Assembly: GCA_021397835.1 (NCBI GenBank)
Contig: JAJFZO010000168.1
Coordinates: 1,984,001-2,048,000 of the forward strand
Direction of reading: 5' to 3'
Origin: Moringa oleifera
Taxonomy: Eukaryota > Streptophyta > Magnoliopsida > Brassicales > Moringaceae
DNA length: 64,000 nt
Shown: positions 24,293 to 36,800 of the stretch, piece by piece
Layout: every line of letters starts with the position of its first letter
Position numbering within the stretch: the stretch's first letter is position 1
Program-made: the position numbers and the translations under genes
Notes under the pieces: generated by a model
Databases searched by the model: none
The model's input: the letters and a program-made list of their open reading frames with translations, nothing else
What the model was told of the DNA's origin: nothing

Positions 24293-27200
24293 TATATGAA
24301 AAACTTCAAATCAAAATTTATTGTATAAAATTTTCAATTTAAATTACACTTTAAAAAAATTAAATGCAATATTTAATTTAGATTAAATTAAAAGTTCATG
24401 TATAAAATTGATTAAAAAAAACTACAAAACTTGATTAAACAACTCCAGTAGTACAAAGTTTATTTTGATATATATTTACCTAATTTTTTTCTTTCAATAC
24501 ACACAATCAAATAAATATGCTTATAATTTTTCTTTCCCTATCTTTTCTAATTTTAATTGATAGTGAATCCCTTATGAATCTTCATATAACAGTCTTTAGT
24601 ACCATCTCCATTATTGTTGCTATCTTTATCATTCAATCTTACTCTGGTTTGAATCCATAATAACCAAAACAAAATCGTGAATACCCTTAAAGTTATAACC
24701 TTTAAATTTTTAGAGATATCGACATTATCATTCTATTTATTTTTTTGATTTTTATCAAATTAATTAGATATATTATATTATTACCTTAATACAGTATTCT
24801 ACTATATATAAAATTTTAGGTCATGATCATAAAATTAAAGAAAAGGTATTTAATTTGATATTTGACATATGATATTTAATATGGTTTATTAATCTATGTG
24901 GACACGGCCCTTTCAATTTCTAAGATTACATTTAACTTTATAAAAATTTAGTATTAAAGAAGGCACAGGCTATGAGTTTACTAGTCACAAAAGTAAAGGA
25001 TCCAATAAAACACCAATGAAACACCAAAATCCAACTATATATGTTGTTATCTCACATTAACCAATTAACATAGGATTATCGGTGATATTTGATAGCTAAT
25101 GATTTATTCAAAATTATTGATTTATAAATGGTCTTGATAGCATCATCTTGTTTATCTAAATTTTAAAACCATTATCAAGCAGTAATTTTCTTAAATCACT
25201 TTAATTATAAAATTATTTGTGAAATGGTAAACTAATCACTCAAAAATGATTGCAGTCTAGGATCACTTTGATGCAATAAATTTGAACATTATTATCAATT
25301 ACTTTAACTTTTATTCATTTTAATTCCAAACTAGCAAAATCTTATTTCATGTTTCAATTTTTCACTGATATTTTTGTTCGATTAGAATGGAATGTCTATT
25401 GCGATTTAGCTTTAGTAAAATTTTAAATAGAATGATAAAATTTGATACCTTCCAAAGCTTTTTAATTTAAAATGAAATAACATTGACCATCGACATCTTT
25501 TTATTATGCTATGGTTAATTTAGTGAGATATATAGCCAATTATTATAAATTCTCATAACAAATATATTAATCAGGAATATATGAAGACTTTTAATCACTA
25601 AAAGCATGATTATATTAAATCATTAGGATCAGAATATCATGAATCCAAGATCACTCACTGCAATATGATTATTTTTTTACAATAAATACATAGTGGTAAT
25701 TGTTACAAATTCCATCATATAATACTCTTAAAACTTGTTTGATCATACTTTTAACAATTTTTGTTTAATAATTATTAATAATAAATTTAAGGTTAATATT
25801 TTTATAAAATCATCATGGTGTTTGGTTGGTTTATCAAACACATTCTCACGTTTCAAAAGTGAGATGATAAACTCTAAAATAAAAAGATTAATATAATTAA
25901 TCTTGATATTTAATGTCGTCTAAAATTAATGTTAATATCGAGAATATTTTCATTTATGCATTACCTTAGAAGGAAGAACTAATCATAAATTCGTTGACTT
26001 TGAGTTTCAAATTGATATCATACTTGTAATGATTCTTAAATTGAGTGATATTGAGAGAGAGAAAACAACTAATTAATAGTAATTTAACTTAAAAGTTGCA
26101 AATAAAATGATGTTTTTAGACAATATATTCACACCACGAACTTTATTAAAAAATAATCTTAACAGGCACCTACAAAAATGAGTAGAAAGTCATGGGTTTA
26201 TACCTTATTCAAAGTAAAGATGACCACTTTGTATGTAATTTATTGACTTCACATGATAATGCAACTGAGACTCTACACCATACATTTTGAGTTCACAAAG
26301 ATTTTAAACTTCAACATGAATGTTGAGAGAACAGCTAAAAAGAGAAGTTGCTATTTTTTTCTTCCCTTCCAAGTTTAATCTTTGTTACCATGAGAGAGCA
26401 CCACAGCAAGTTTTTAGATTAAAGAGAAATGTGTTACATGAGTTATACATATCCAAAATATTTTTATCTATTTTTGTGAAATGAGATAGAAACAAGTAAA
26501 TTAATAAAAATCACCTTCGTTGCACAAAAGAAAATAAAATCAAAAACAGTAATTTACTCCTTTTTAAAAATACATAAAACTGAAAAAATAAAATAAAAAA
26601 TACATAAAGGTTTAAGTTGTTTGAATAGTACAGGGACTCTAAGTTTTTGTGGATTTTTCTTAGATTAAGTTGTAAAAGAAATATAATGGTATGTTGATCA
26701 TCTAGAATAGTAAATGTTTGATTGAAAAATTTTAATTATAATAAATATTTTAAAAATAAAACTTTATTGTCTTAATGAGCTTTTCTTATATTAAATAGTT
26801 ATAAAAATATAATCAACCCATTCATAATATAATTAAAATTTTTAAACATAAAAGTTATTTAGAAAATAAAAGATAATGTTACAATATTGCTGCTCATTTT
26901 ATAAAGACATTCTATAAGTTGTGTTTAAAAAAAAAAATAGCATGATTTTATCCAAAATTTATTTGGTTTATTTTAACATGCACACTGTTATTTGTAATTA
27001 AAAAAGAGTTGGGTATTTCGTAAAAAAATACTATGATATTTAAGTTAAAAAATGATTAGGTAAACACGTATTAATTTGAAATTTAACTTTTGAAGCGTCA
27101 ACAACATGTTTTCAATAATGATTTATCAGTTTTATATAAATTTAATATGTTTGCATTATAAAATATATAATGATGATTAATAGATTATATAGTTTTCTAA

Positions 27201-27315
27201 AATAATCGTCATTAAAAATCAATTAAAATTACATGACACATTATATTTAACAATTTCAAAAAACATATATTATATATATTTTTTCAAACACATAGTATCG
27301 ATTTATGAATTCCAA
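24293..27315. other. AT-rich spacer
   Basis: No gene or recognisable transposon protein motif was seen. The sequence is A/T-rich with short simple runs. Confidence 0.55.
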
Positions 27316-27660
27316 CTATGAAGAGTGGCTGAAGTCATCAGATTGACAAGAAATCAGTGCCATAAAGTTAGCAAATATCGTTTGTTCTTCAACACCCATG
27401 ATATATGCTTCTCCTAAGTACCTCATTATGTTGTCAATTGGTAAGGAACTGATGACACACTGTTGCTCGTAAATTTCATATTTTATCTATTCTTCTCCAA
27501 TCAACATATTCCTTGTATCTGGTTCTTGAGGAATTGAAGAATAGGCCTCGACACAACTCCTTGACTTGTATAGGTTTTGCAGACAATTAAATTTAATTGG
27601 CCAACTTAGCATATCCCAGATTTCATATATTATCCGTGCAGCTGAATGTGTAATTAATTA
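27316..27660 (-). pseudogene. Unidentified decayed reading frame, fragment 1
   Basis: One - strand frame runs for about 113 codons with a single internal TAG. It reads ITHSAARIIYEIWDMLSWP, then KSRSCVEAYSSIPQEPDTRN, then ISSLPIDNIMRYLGEAYIMG and TIFANFMALISCQSDD, ending SHSS-stop at 27316-27318. Amino-acid composition and length look like real coding sequence. The upstream edge has an acceptor-like TACACATTCAG. I do not recognise the family. It may be a terminal exon of a dead gene whose other exons lie at 28.65-29.2 kb. Confidence 0.45.
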
Positions 27661-28649
27661 ATTTTTTTTATTAAATAGATTGAAGGTATCTGTTTTTTAG
27701 TTTGATGTTCATGAACTTCTTTTGCTTCAAGAAAAATAAAAGTGATTGGGTATTTTATTCAGTTTGATTAAGAAAACGTTAGAGGAATTAAGTACCTCAA
27801 CATGTAGGTGACTGTCTGGAACCCTGTTAAGATAAAACAAAGGAATGAGAACCAACCTAAATTAATTTTCGTCTCCTCAAAAAGCAAAGTCTAAGTCAGT
27901 TGAGAAAACATAACTACAGAAACAGATTGATTATTGATTATGAATTGAACCCAGAATATAATTACTTGACATGGAGGATAAATTAACCCCAAATAATTGA
28001 TTTCAATTTTGAATATGAATTGAACCCAAAAAATTAAAATCAATTTTTACAACGGACGAATTTAAATCAATTTTACAACCTATGATTTCAATTGAACAAT
28101 CTTTGGCTCTTTTTGTTGTTGGTTTTATAAGTTATAACTCACAAATGTCATCTTAATTGATGACTTTTGGGTTTTCTATCTTTGATTTTTAAATCAATGT
28201 TATTTATTTATTTTTTTACTTTGAGTGAAATAAATGATAATTTTATAATTATCAACTAAAATTTATTTTAATTATCATTTTATTTAAATTTTTACGTTAC
28301 ATCACGTCTTTTCACTATATATATATTAGAAAATAAAACTTCGAGTTTCTGTAAACCCTAATCACGATGTTTTAAAGTCTTTTTTTTCTTTTATACATAC
28401 AAATTTTACGATCAAGATATTATGTTAATTTAAATTGAGTTTAGTTTTTAATAAAATTATGATACGTAATAATTTAATAAAATTAATAATTTGAATTAAT
28501 TTATGTATTTATTTATTATATTAATATTATGAATTATTATATTACTATTATAATTATTTATTATAAAATTTAGATTAACACAAAATTTTCATCTCAAACG
28601 TTAATGCTGTGAATATTGACACTAAGGTTATATATAACGTTCACATTAG

Positions 28650-29240
28650 CCTACTTTATGAAAACATTGTGGCCGGTAGCCGCAAAATAAAATTATAAAA
28701 ATAAAAAATAGATAGTGGGTTTGGTGTAAGTGGAAGAATGAAGCTTTTCCCCGTTACGCAGATGTATCCATCCCCTTCTGGATTTCCTCTGAATTCACAA
28801 ATTCTACTAAATTCTAAGAATAGTGGATCAACAGGCAAGAGCCAAATGACAGTCTAGATATGATCATCTTCTCCAATAGCCCAAAATGCTCCATCCAGGC
28901 CACCTAGTGGGTAACTGCCAATAGAATGACTGGAAATTGGGTAAGTGTGCATTGGTGTGCCTGGCTCTTTTCACTGAAATTACAGAACCACCTACCTTGC
29001 ATTGATGTCACCTTCGGCCTGCTATGAGGTCACATTAACCAATTCCTCAATCCCCGATTGTTTATTATTTACTGATTAATACTAATATGTCTGCCTTTCT
29101 CATTAATCCCAATCAGAATTTAACTTCCACATGCAAGACAATTCGGCAATCAGTATGATCCTATGTGAGCCCAAGGCTGGTCCTCCAGCACTACCAACCA
29201 GAAACATGGCAATGAAGAAAGAGCACTCTTACCTCTTGAA
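28650..29240 (-). pseudogene. Unidentified decayed reading frame, fragment 2
   Basis: The - strand between about 28700 and 28985 reads KEPGTPMHTYPISSHSIGS, then YPLGGLDGAFWAIGEDDHI, a stop, then PVDPLFLEFSRICEFRGN and PEGDGYICVTGKS. Further upstream (29130-29230) it reads FFIAMFLVGSAGGPALGS followed by HRIILIAELSCMW. The base composition is richer in G+C than the surroundings. These look like exons or a processed remnant of one gene, with several stops. The family is unknown to me. It may belong with fragment 1, which lies about 1 kb downstream on the same strand. Confidence 0.4.
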
Positions 29241-29691
29241 AGTAAAGAGTGGAAAAAGAAGGCCAAAATCCCACTGATTCATAAAGAAAATCAAATCTTT
29301 AATTGTCATGATCCTGCTCCACTAAAAGAAATTCAATTTGCTCAGATATAATCTCACTTTTTCCTCTTAAAAAATGATCTTACAATGATTATATATATAT
29401 ATATATTTATTTATTTATTTATTTAAAAAATACTAATCTTACAGTCTTTTATATGTAAAATGAGGAGAACCAAATAAAATGAAGTGATTGAAGGGAATCT
29501 CCTTTGTTTTAAAACAAAATAAACTAGCAATTAAGAATAATTATAATACCAAATAAATAGAGTCTTTAAGATAAGAATATAAGATTAAAATGGAAAAAAA
29601 AGAACATTCACAATCTTATCTCAATAGTCAGTTTCCAAATATTAAATGGAAAATTCAAACCAGTAGCTTACATGCCTTAATTTAATTTCTC

Positions 29692-29698
29692 TATAAAT
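29692..29698 (+). promoter_or_regulatory. Putative TATA box of gene B
   Basis: TATAAAT stands 39 bases before the ATG of gene B. Confidence 0.6.
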
Positions 29699-29736
29699 TC
29701 ATCATATGACCTTGTAAGAAACCCACCAAATTGAAA

Positions 29737-31323
29737 ATGAAAGCCATAATATGGGCATTGCTATTTCTCTCTGCAACTCTTTTGGATTCGGCTACATGGG
29801 CAATTGCTGCCTCATCTGAAAAGAACTTTCTCCAGTGCCTTGAGAAGCAAGCTCAACCTTCTAAACCGATCTCTCATGCCATCTACACCCCAAACAATTC
29901 TTCTTTTTTACCTGTTTTGCGTTCATATGCGAGAAACCTGAGATGCATGACACCCACAACACCAAAACCACTTGCAATCGTCGCTGCTGAGCACGAAACC
30001 CATGTGCAGGCTACAGTCATTTGTTCTAAAAGTGTTGGCCTGGAAATGAGAATTCGAAGCGGCGGTCACGATTACGATGGCCTTTCTTATGTCTCAAATT
30101 CACCGTTTATCATCCTGGATATGTTTAATCTTCGATCCATCGATATCAATATGACAGACAAGACTGCGTGGGTTCAGGCCGGGGCGACTGTTGGTGAAGT
30201 TTATTACAGAATTGCTGAGAAAAGCAGCGTCTATGGCTTCCCAGCAGGTGTGTGCCCTTCTCTTGGGACTGGTGGGCACTTTTCTGGAGGTGGGTATGGG
30301 AACATGATGAGAAAATATGGCCTCTCAGTGGACAACATTGTTGATGCACTAGTTGTTGATGTTAAAGGCCACATTCTCGACAGGAAAGCTATGGGGGAAG
30401 ATCTCTTCTGGGCCATTAGAGGAGGCGGGGCTGCAAGCTTTTGTGTGGTACTTTCATGGAAAATCAAGTTGGTTCCAGTCCCTGAAAAGGTAACTGTTTT
30501 CAAGGTAGAGAAGACATTGGAGCAAGGTGCCGGTGATATTGTCGTCAAGTGGCAAGAGGTCGCAGACAAGCTGGACGAGGACCTGTTTATCAGATTGATG
30601 CTCAGTCCAGCGAACGGTAGCCGAGAGGGCGAGAAGACTGTAAAAGCATCTTTTGTCGGCATGTTTCTCGGCCAACCTGACAGGCTTCTCCAACTGATGA
30701 ATCTGAATCTGTCTGCATTAGGATTAGAGCCAAAGGACTGCATTGAAATGAAATGGATTGAATCAGTCCTATTCTGGTTTGACTACCCTAAAGGGACACC
30801 AACAGATGCGTTACTGAACAGGATCCCAGGCTCACAGATCTTCTTGAAACGCAAGTCTGATTATGTCCAAGAACCAATACCCAGAGCAGGATTGGAAGCC
30901 ATATACAAAGCCATGATCGAATCGGAGAATGTGGCCATGCTATGGAATCCTTACGGTGGCAAAATGAGTAAGATTTCGGAGACCGAAACTCCATTTCCTC
31001 ACCGAGCAGGGAATCTCTTCAAGATTCAGTATTCTGTGAACTGGCAAGAAGAAGGAAATGAAATCACGAACAAGTATCTGAAACTGACACAGAAGCTTTA
31101 TGATTCAATGACTCCTTATGTATCCAAGAACCCCAGAGAGGCATTCCTAAACTACCGTGATATTGATATTGGGATCAGCTCGAATGGTGCATATAAAGAA
31201 GCAGAGGTTTATGGGATTAAGTACTTCAAGAACAATTTTGACAGACTAGTGAAGGTGAAGACCAAAGTTGATCCAGAAAATTTCTTCAGATATGAGCAAA
31301 GTATTCCAACGGCACCATCTTAG
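29737..31323 (+). CDS. BBE-like FAD-linked oxidoreductase, gene B
   Basis: Intronless, 528 residues. I start at the ATG at 29737; a TTG two codons earlier also keeps the frame open but is not a likely plant start. Residues 1-25 form a secretion signal. His111 (RSGGHDYDGLSY) and Cys173 (GVCPSLGTGGH) are the expected flavin anchors. Leu176 is at the O2-gatekeeper position, where A, C and D have Val. From work on related plant enzymes, Leu there points to a dehydrogenase that reacts poorly with O2. The active-site motif FKIQYSVNW is intact (Lys429, Gln431). NYRDIDIG and NFFRYEQS mark the BBE domain. Odd changes are SFG to SFC (Cys236), GVGGH to GTGGH, and VHGFP to VYGFP. Gene C follows 0.9 kb downstream on the same strand. 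Substrate unknown. Confidence 0.96.
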   Translation: MKAIIWALLFLSATLLDSATWAIAASSEKNFLQCLEKQAQPSKPISHAIYTPNNSSFLPVLRSYARNLRCMTPTTPKPLAIVAAEHETHVQATVICSKSVGLEMRIRSGGHDYDGLSYVSNSPFIILDMFNLRSIDINMTDKTAWVQAGATVGEVYYRIAEKSSVYGFPAGVCPSLGTGGHFSGGGYGNMMRKYGLSVDNIVDALVVDVKGHILDRKAMGEDLFWAIRGGGAASFCVVLSWKIKLVPVPEKVTVFKVEKTLEQGAGDIVVKWQEVADKLDEDLFIRLMLSPANGSREGEKTVKASFVGMFLGQPDRLLQLMNLNLSALGLEPKDCIEMKWIESVLFWFDYPKGTPTDALLNRIPGSQIFLKRKSDYVQEPIPRAGLEAIYKAMIESENVAMLWNPYGGKMSKISETETPFPHRAGNLFKIQYSVNWQEEGNEITNKYLKLTQKLYDSMTPYVSKNPREAFLNYRDIDIGISSNGAYKEAEVYGIKYFKNNFDRLVKVKTKVDPENFFRYEQSIPTAPS

Positions 31324-32154
31324 AGGAAGATGAATGGAGAGCAAAAGGAATTGGTCATGAATCTCCTTTTATGCCTCTGGGCAGCTAGCTGCTATACATG
31401 TTGAGGATATGGAAAATGAATGGTATAATAAAAATATTAATGCACAAAAAATAGTTTCCGCTTTAATTTTCTGAGATCTGAAAACAATGATATAAAATGT
31501 TATTCCATATTTAATTATCACGTATGCACTTCAATGTTTCATCTACACATTAATTTATATACTGTACTTTTTATGTGTTATAATATGCATATGATATGAG
31601 ATTTTAATTCTCCCACAAGTTTTTAGAAATTATCTATAATGATTTTAAAATATCTTGCTAAGGTTCATTACTTCAAATTTTCAGTTTTTCTAGGATATTA
31701 ATTTTTAGTAAGTTACGAAAACTGAAAATCGTGGTTAAAGAAAAATCTTAGTAAATGAAACCTTCATTACTAAGATGATACCAAAGCCCAGATGTGAAAG
31801 TGAGGTTAAAAAGTTTTTAATCAGATTATAAATAATCATTTGTTTTATTTTTAGTTAATATTTATTTTGCAAATTATATTTTGTATCAATGAAATAATAA
31901 AAATATTTTAATTGAAAATTAGAGTGTAAATTGAGACTAATCTTGGGTTTGTTAAAAGGCACTTCAAGGAAATCCATATTTTGACATTGTTAAGTAGTTT
32001 CTTCTTTGTTTGTTAAGGATGTTGAGCTTTATATGTTAAACCGAGCTCATGAATGATGGTGGTCATTTTCCCAAGAAAGTTACAAGAATCTTCCTGTAAT
32101 TTTCCGTTGTACAGTCTGTCTTCTGGTTTCCTTCATTGAAAAGCAATTAAGTAA
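31324..32154. other. Spacer between genes B and C
   Basis: This 0.9-kb gap holds the 3' UTR of B and the promoter of C. It is AT-rich with no further gene. It is the shortest distance between two cluster members. Confidence 0.6.
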
Positions 32155-32160
32155 TTTATA
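32155..32160 (+). promoter_or_regulatory. Putative TATA element of gene C
   Basis: TTTATA lies about 50 bases before the chosen start of gene C. It is a weaker match than in A, B and D. Confidence 0.35.
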
Positions 32161-32179
32161 GAGACAGGTCTTCAACCCG

Positions 32180-32365
32180 ATGAGCACCAGACACCGTATG
32201 CCCTCCTGCGATGATTCTGATGTTCAGAATTCTGGCTGTACTCCCCATCTTCTTTCTCCATTCTTCCATGGCGTCCTCAGATCCAGGACGAGAAAGCTTT
32301 CTACAGTGCCTTTCCAGTCATTCTACACCAGACCCACCAATCTCTTCCGTCACCCACTTTCCTGA
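32180..32365 (+). promoter_or_regulatory. Upstream open frame overlapping the start of gene C
   Basis: An ATG at 32180 opens a 61-codon frame that passes over the gene C start (32211) in another frame and ends at 32365. If the transcript starts upstream of 32180, ribosomes scanning from the cap would meet this ATG first and translation of gene C would fall. If transcription starts nearer 32185-32190, as the TATA-like element suggests, it would be missed. No similarity to a known peptide is apparent. Confidence 0.35.
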
Positions 32366-33815
32366 CGATCCTTCGTACGCTTCAGTCTTACAATCTTACA
32401 TTAGAAATCTCAGATTCGCATCCCCAACCACACCAAAGCCTTTGTTCATTGCGGCCCCTATACACGTCTCTCATGTCCAAGCATCAATCATATGCTCCAA
32501 GATTCATGGGTTGGAGATGAGGATTCGGAGCGGAGGGCATGATTACGACGGCCTTTCGTATGTATCGAGCGCTCCGTTCATCATTCTTGATATGTTCAAT
32601 CTTCGATCTATAAGCATCGATGTAGACGATGAAAGCGCGTGGGTTGAATCAGGTGCTACATTGGGCGAACTGTACTACAGGATTGCTGAGAAAAGCAAGA
32701 TCCATGGGTTCCCAGCTGGGGTGTGTCCTACAGTCGGAGTTGGAGGCCATTTTAGTGGAGGTGGGTACGGTAATATGATGAGGAAGTACGGACTGTCGAC
32801 TGATCATGTTGTGGATGCAACAATTGTTGATGCAAATGGTAGACTTTTAGATAGAGAATCAATGGGAGAAGATCTGTTCTGGGCTATCAGAGGTGGCGGA
32901 GGAGCTAGTTTTGGGGTCATTGTTTCCTGGAAAATTAAGCTGGTTCCTGTCCCTCAAATTGTTACAGTGTTCAAAATTGAGAAAACATTGGAGCAAGGGG
33001 TAACAGATATTGTTCATCAGTGGCAATATATTGCTGAGAAAATTCATGAAAATCTGTTCATTAGAGTGGTTTTGATACCGGTGATCAGAAAGGATCATGG
33101 AACTATCAAAGCTAAATTCAATGGATTATTTCTTGGAAATGCTGAAGAACTTGTTGCTTTGATGGATCTGAAGTTCCCTGAATTGGGGTTGACCCAAGAG
33201 GACTGCATTGAAATGAACTGGATAGAATCAGTCTTATTCTGGTCTAATTATCCTAAAGGAACATCTGCAGATGTTCTTCTCGAGAGAGAGCCTAAATCAG
33301 AAAAGTTCTTGAAGAAGAAATCCGACTACGTGCAACAACCAATCTCGAAGAAAGATCTCCAAGGGTTATGGAAGAAAATGATTAAGTTGAGGAAACCCAT
33401 CTTGACATTCAATCCTTATGGTGGAAAAATGGGGGAGATTCCAGAATCTGAGACCCCATTTCCACATAGAGCAGGGAACATTTACAAGATCCAATACTCA
33501 GTGAACTGGAAAGAGGAAGGTGCTGAAGCTGAGAATCACAGCCTGAATCTGATCAGAGGCCTTTATGATTACATGACACCTTATGTATCAAATTCACCTA
33601 GATGTGCATATCTAAACTACAGAGATGTTGATTTGGGTACCAATGAAATCGGTAACATAAGCTACTCGCAAGCTAGGATTTGGGGCACCAAGTACTTCAA
33701 GGACAACTTTGATCGGTTGGTGCAGATAAAGGCCATGGTAGATCCAGGTAACTTTTTCAGATATGAACAGAGCATCCCTCCTCTTGAATCTTGGAGAAGT
33801 ATAATGGTAGAGTAG
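32211..33815 (+). CDS. BBE-like FAD-linked oxidoreductase, gene C
   Basis: Intronless, 534 residues. Start at ATG 32211 gives MILMFRILAVLPIFFLHSS, a secretion signal; Met4 is an alternative. Cys33 (FLQCL) and Cys95 (IICSK) match the family's disulfide. His110 (RSGGHDYDGLSY) and Cys172 ([11 protein letters not shown]) should hold FAD covalently, and Val175 at the gatekeeper position predicts O2-using oxidase activity. FKIQYSVNW-type residues are kept (YKIQYSVNW, Lys426, Gln428), as are NPYGGKM, FPHRAGN, AYLNYRDVDLG and NFFRYEQS. All key residues are in place, so it is the most canonical member together with D. It forms a close same-strand pair with B. An overlapping upstream ATG may dampen expression. 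Substrate unknown; monolignols, alkaloids and oligosaccharides are all known in the family. Confidence 0.96.
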   Translation: MILMFRILAVLPIFFLHSSMASSDPGRESFLQCLSSHSTPDPPISSVTHFPDDPSYASVLQSYIRNLRFASPTTPKPLFIAAPIHVSHVQASIICSKIHGLEMRIRSGGHDYDGLSYVSSAPFIILDMFNLRSISIDVDDESAWVESGATLGELYYRIAEKSKIHGFPAGVCPTVGVGGHFSGGGYGNMMRKYGLSTDHVVDATIVDANGRLLDRESMGEDLFWAIRGGGGASFGVIVSWKIKLVPVPQIVTVFKIEKTLEQGVTDIVHQWQYIAEKIHENLFIRVVLIPVIRKDHGTIKAKFNGLFLGNAEELVALMDLKFPELGLTQEDCIEMNWIESVLFWSNYPKGTSADVLLEREPKSEKFLKKKSDYVQQPISKKDLQGLWKKMIKLRKPILTFNPYGGKMGEIPESETPFPHRAGNIYKIQYSVNWKEEGAEAENHSLNLIRGLYDYMTPYVSNSPRCAYLNYRDVDLGTNEIGNISYSQARIWGTKYFKDNFDRLVQIKAMVDPGNFFRYEQSIPPLESWRSIMVE

Positions 33816-36800
33816 AGGCTGCTTCAAATATTTCATAGTGAACCAGAAACCTAGATTGTTAACTTATGCAGAGAGAAAAAGCTGTTCCTCTGGGTAAGGC
33901 TGTTTCTCTCCCAGTTCTGCAAAAGCAGTTGTAAGTCCTTGTTTAGGCAGCATAAACATGGATACTGTCAACAGGATGATTGCAATTGTCATAATTACAA
34001 GGTAATCAGGTATTATTTTTCATGGACTGCATTTCTCCTCTAATTTTCAAGAAGATTACTATGATTTGATTTCCTTTTGTTCTTCAACCATAACTTCTTG
34101 CAGATTAAAGATTGGTGGAGTAGTAGTAGATTGGCCAGCATACACAAGGAGAGGAGGAACTTAATGTAAGATCAAAGCAATTATATGCTTATGATAATTG
34201 GTTTTCTTCATGTCAGTAGCTGAGACTACACAACCTTCATATGTTCAACAAGATACTCTTCAACTATGTCTTCCCAAATTATTTTAAAATAAATTTATTA
34301 TCAGACAACTGGGTTTTAATCAATATGTTGGGAGCAATTGATGGGTGGATTGATTTCCATGTTGTTCTTAAATTTAGATCTATAGCACATAAATTTTGAA
34401 ATATAAGAAATTCACTTTATTTGTTTCTTTTTTCCTTTCCTAGCTAGGAAAAAGCCGGTTATTGTCTCTCTCTCTCTCTCTTTCTTTCTCCATCTCTATT
34501 GATATTTGGTCTTAATTTGTGTCATTACTTTGGAAATAGGACATGCCCAAAAACATAAAACCAAAAGAGGTTTTTGTCCAAGGTGAAATTGGTATTGGAA
34601 TCTGGCCTACTAATACTAGCCCAGGCCCCAGCCCCAGCCCCAGCCCCAGCCCCAGCCCCAGCCCCAGCCCCAGCCCCAGCTCTGTTCACTAAACCCTTGC
34701 AGAAAGAGGCTTCATAAGGAATAACATTTGAGCTAAACAATTATTATTGGCCCAATAAACTACTGTTATAAGGACACCTTAGAGTAAAAGGATCCAAACA
34801 AAATGCTATGAAAAAAAGATGATTATGGATCGATTACATGAAAAATATACAAGAAAAATCATCACTAAAAATAAAGAAAAAATTCTAATTTTGAATACAA
34901 GTTTAAAAGATCAACTGCAAAATATTATTGAACATAATTTTGGCAAAATACTGAGAATGATTTAAAAAAAAAAAACTGTCTCTATTTGTGAAATTTTTGC
35001 CATTAACTTATCGCTCATTAATAGCGAAATCAAATAAAAATGCCGCATTCATATTAATAGCTCTCATTGTGCTGTGAATGGTTTCTTTTGTATCCTTGCC
35101 TAAGTACAAGCTCATGCAAGGAAAACTTAAACTTAGATGAAAACGAAAATGCAAACACAAAGAAAAAATAAAAGGGTGGAGAAAGCATAAAAAAATTATA
35201 ATTATTCATTAATTTCAATTTTATATTTTCCACTTTTAAACTTAGATCAAAAAGTCATAAGTAAAATTCTTTTTGTTAAATTGAGTGTGTGCTATATCTT
35301 TAATAAAAAAACTAAAAAATATTTTTATAATTTATTATACTAATATAAAAATAAATAAATAATTATAATCATTAAATTTATTAAATAATTATATGTTAAT
35401 TTAAAAATTTTTAATATAATTTAAAAATAAAAAAATTAATTAAAAAATAATGAAATAAAAAAGTATAAGTCAGCTCACTAAACTTGATCACTTTGATGGA
35501 AACTGTCTTTCTTCCCTCTACACTTTATTATATTTAAGAGGGTACTAGAGTTATTGTTGTATATCACACATGTATAAATTATTGGTAAAAAAGAAAACAT
35601 TCATTTACACATTTTTAGCCTTGGGAGAGGAGGCCATGCATCAAAACCTTTGTATGCTTACACCCTAAGATGATAGATAGCTTTCTTCCAATGCCTTGCA
35701 AATTTGAAGCTTTTATCAATTCTTCTGTGTCTACATCCCTAAGAACATCTCCAACAACACATTATAACACCTAAATGGAGTGGAAATAAATGAATAAATA
35801 AATCAATAAAATAAAATATTATTTATCTAAAAATTATAAAAATAATATTGTGAACTGCATAGCATTATATTTAGTGATACTATTCACAACATCAAATTTC
35901 TTTTGTCTTTTATTTTTATTATAATTAAATAATTAAATATACAAATTATATTTTTATAAAAAACTATATTATTAAACATATCTTTCAATATTAATATTTA
36001 ATATATAATTTAATTTGTTTGTAAATATTATTTAATTTATAAATATTATTTAATGATAATTATTATAAAATATTACTAAAAATAATTACATGAATTTAAT
36101 ATAATGAGTTGAAAATGAAAAGAATTTTGATGTTAGAATTTTTTTAAAAAAATTATTTTTTGACACCAAAAATAATATATTTTTTTTATTTTACAGTTGG
36201 AGATGTTCTAAACTCTTTATCTCATAAAAAGTTTTATCAATAGATAATCAACAATGGTGGCTTTTAAGCTTTTATGTTATTTATTAAAGCAAACAAAATC
36301 TAACTTCACACAGCTTTGTTTATGGTATACATGACATGAAGTAGTAATAACCACTAATTCGATTATAAAATTACTTCTTAAACCAATAAAATTAGTATAT
36401 ATATATATATATATATATATGTTTTGTTAAACCAATCAAGAACATACATATCATTAGAGCGAATTCGAACCAATCAAAATTCATCATATTAGATTTGTTT
36501 GTTAGCTCAATTCAGGAATTATGAAGCAGTAGTGTCAAGTTAGTCATCTATAGCTTAACCTGAGAAATTCAAGATAATGATATTGAATTAATTCAAATTT
36601 TTCAACATATCATGCGATATTTAACACCTAATCTCTTTTTATCCTCACTATCATAACTATCATCTGTAATTTTAGTTAGAATCTCCCAAAGGATACTTCT
36701 AAATCAAGGATTTTCCTTAATTAAGACCTAGAAATCCTCCCTAAAAACTTATAATAAGCACATGTATCACATCTGCTCTATTTTATTGTCCATTTGGAGA

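Noticed and set aside
34525..34740. Gly-Ala repeat frame on the - strand
   Set aside because: It is only the GCCCCA microsatellite read through; there is no supporting coding context.
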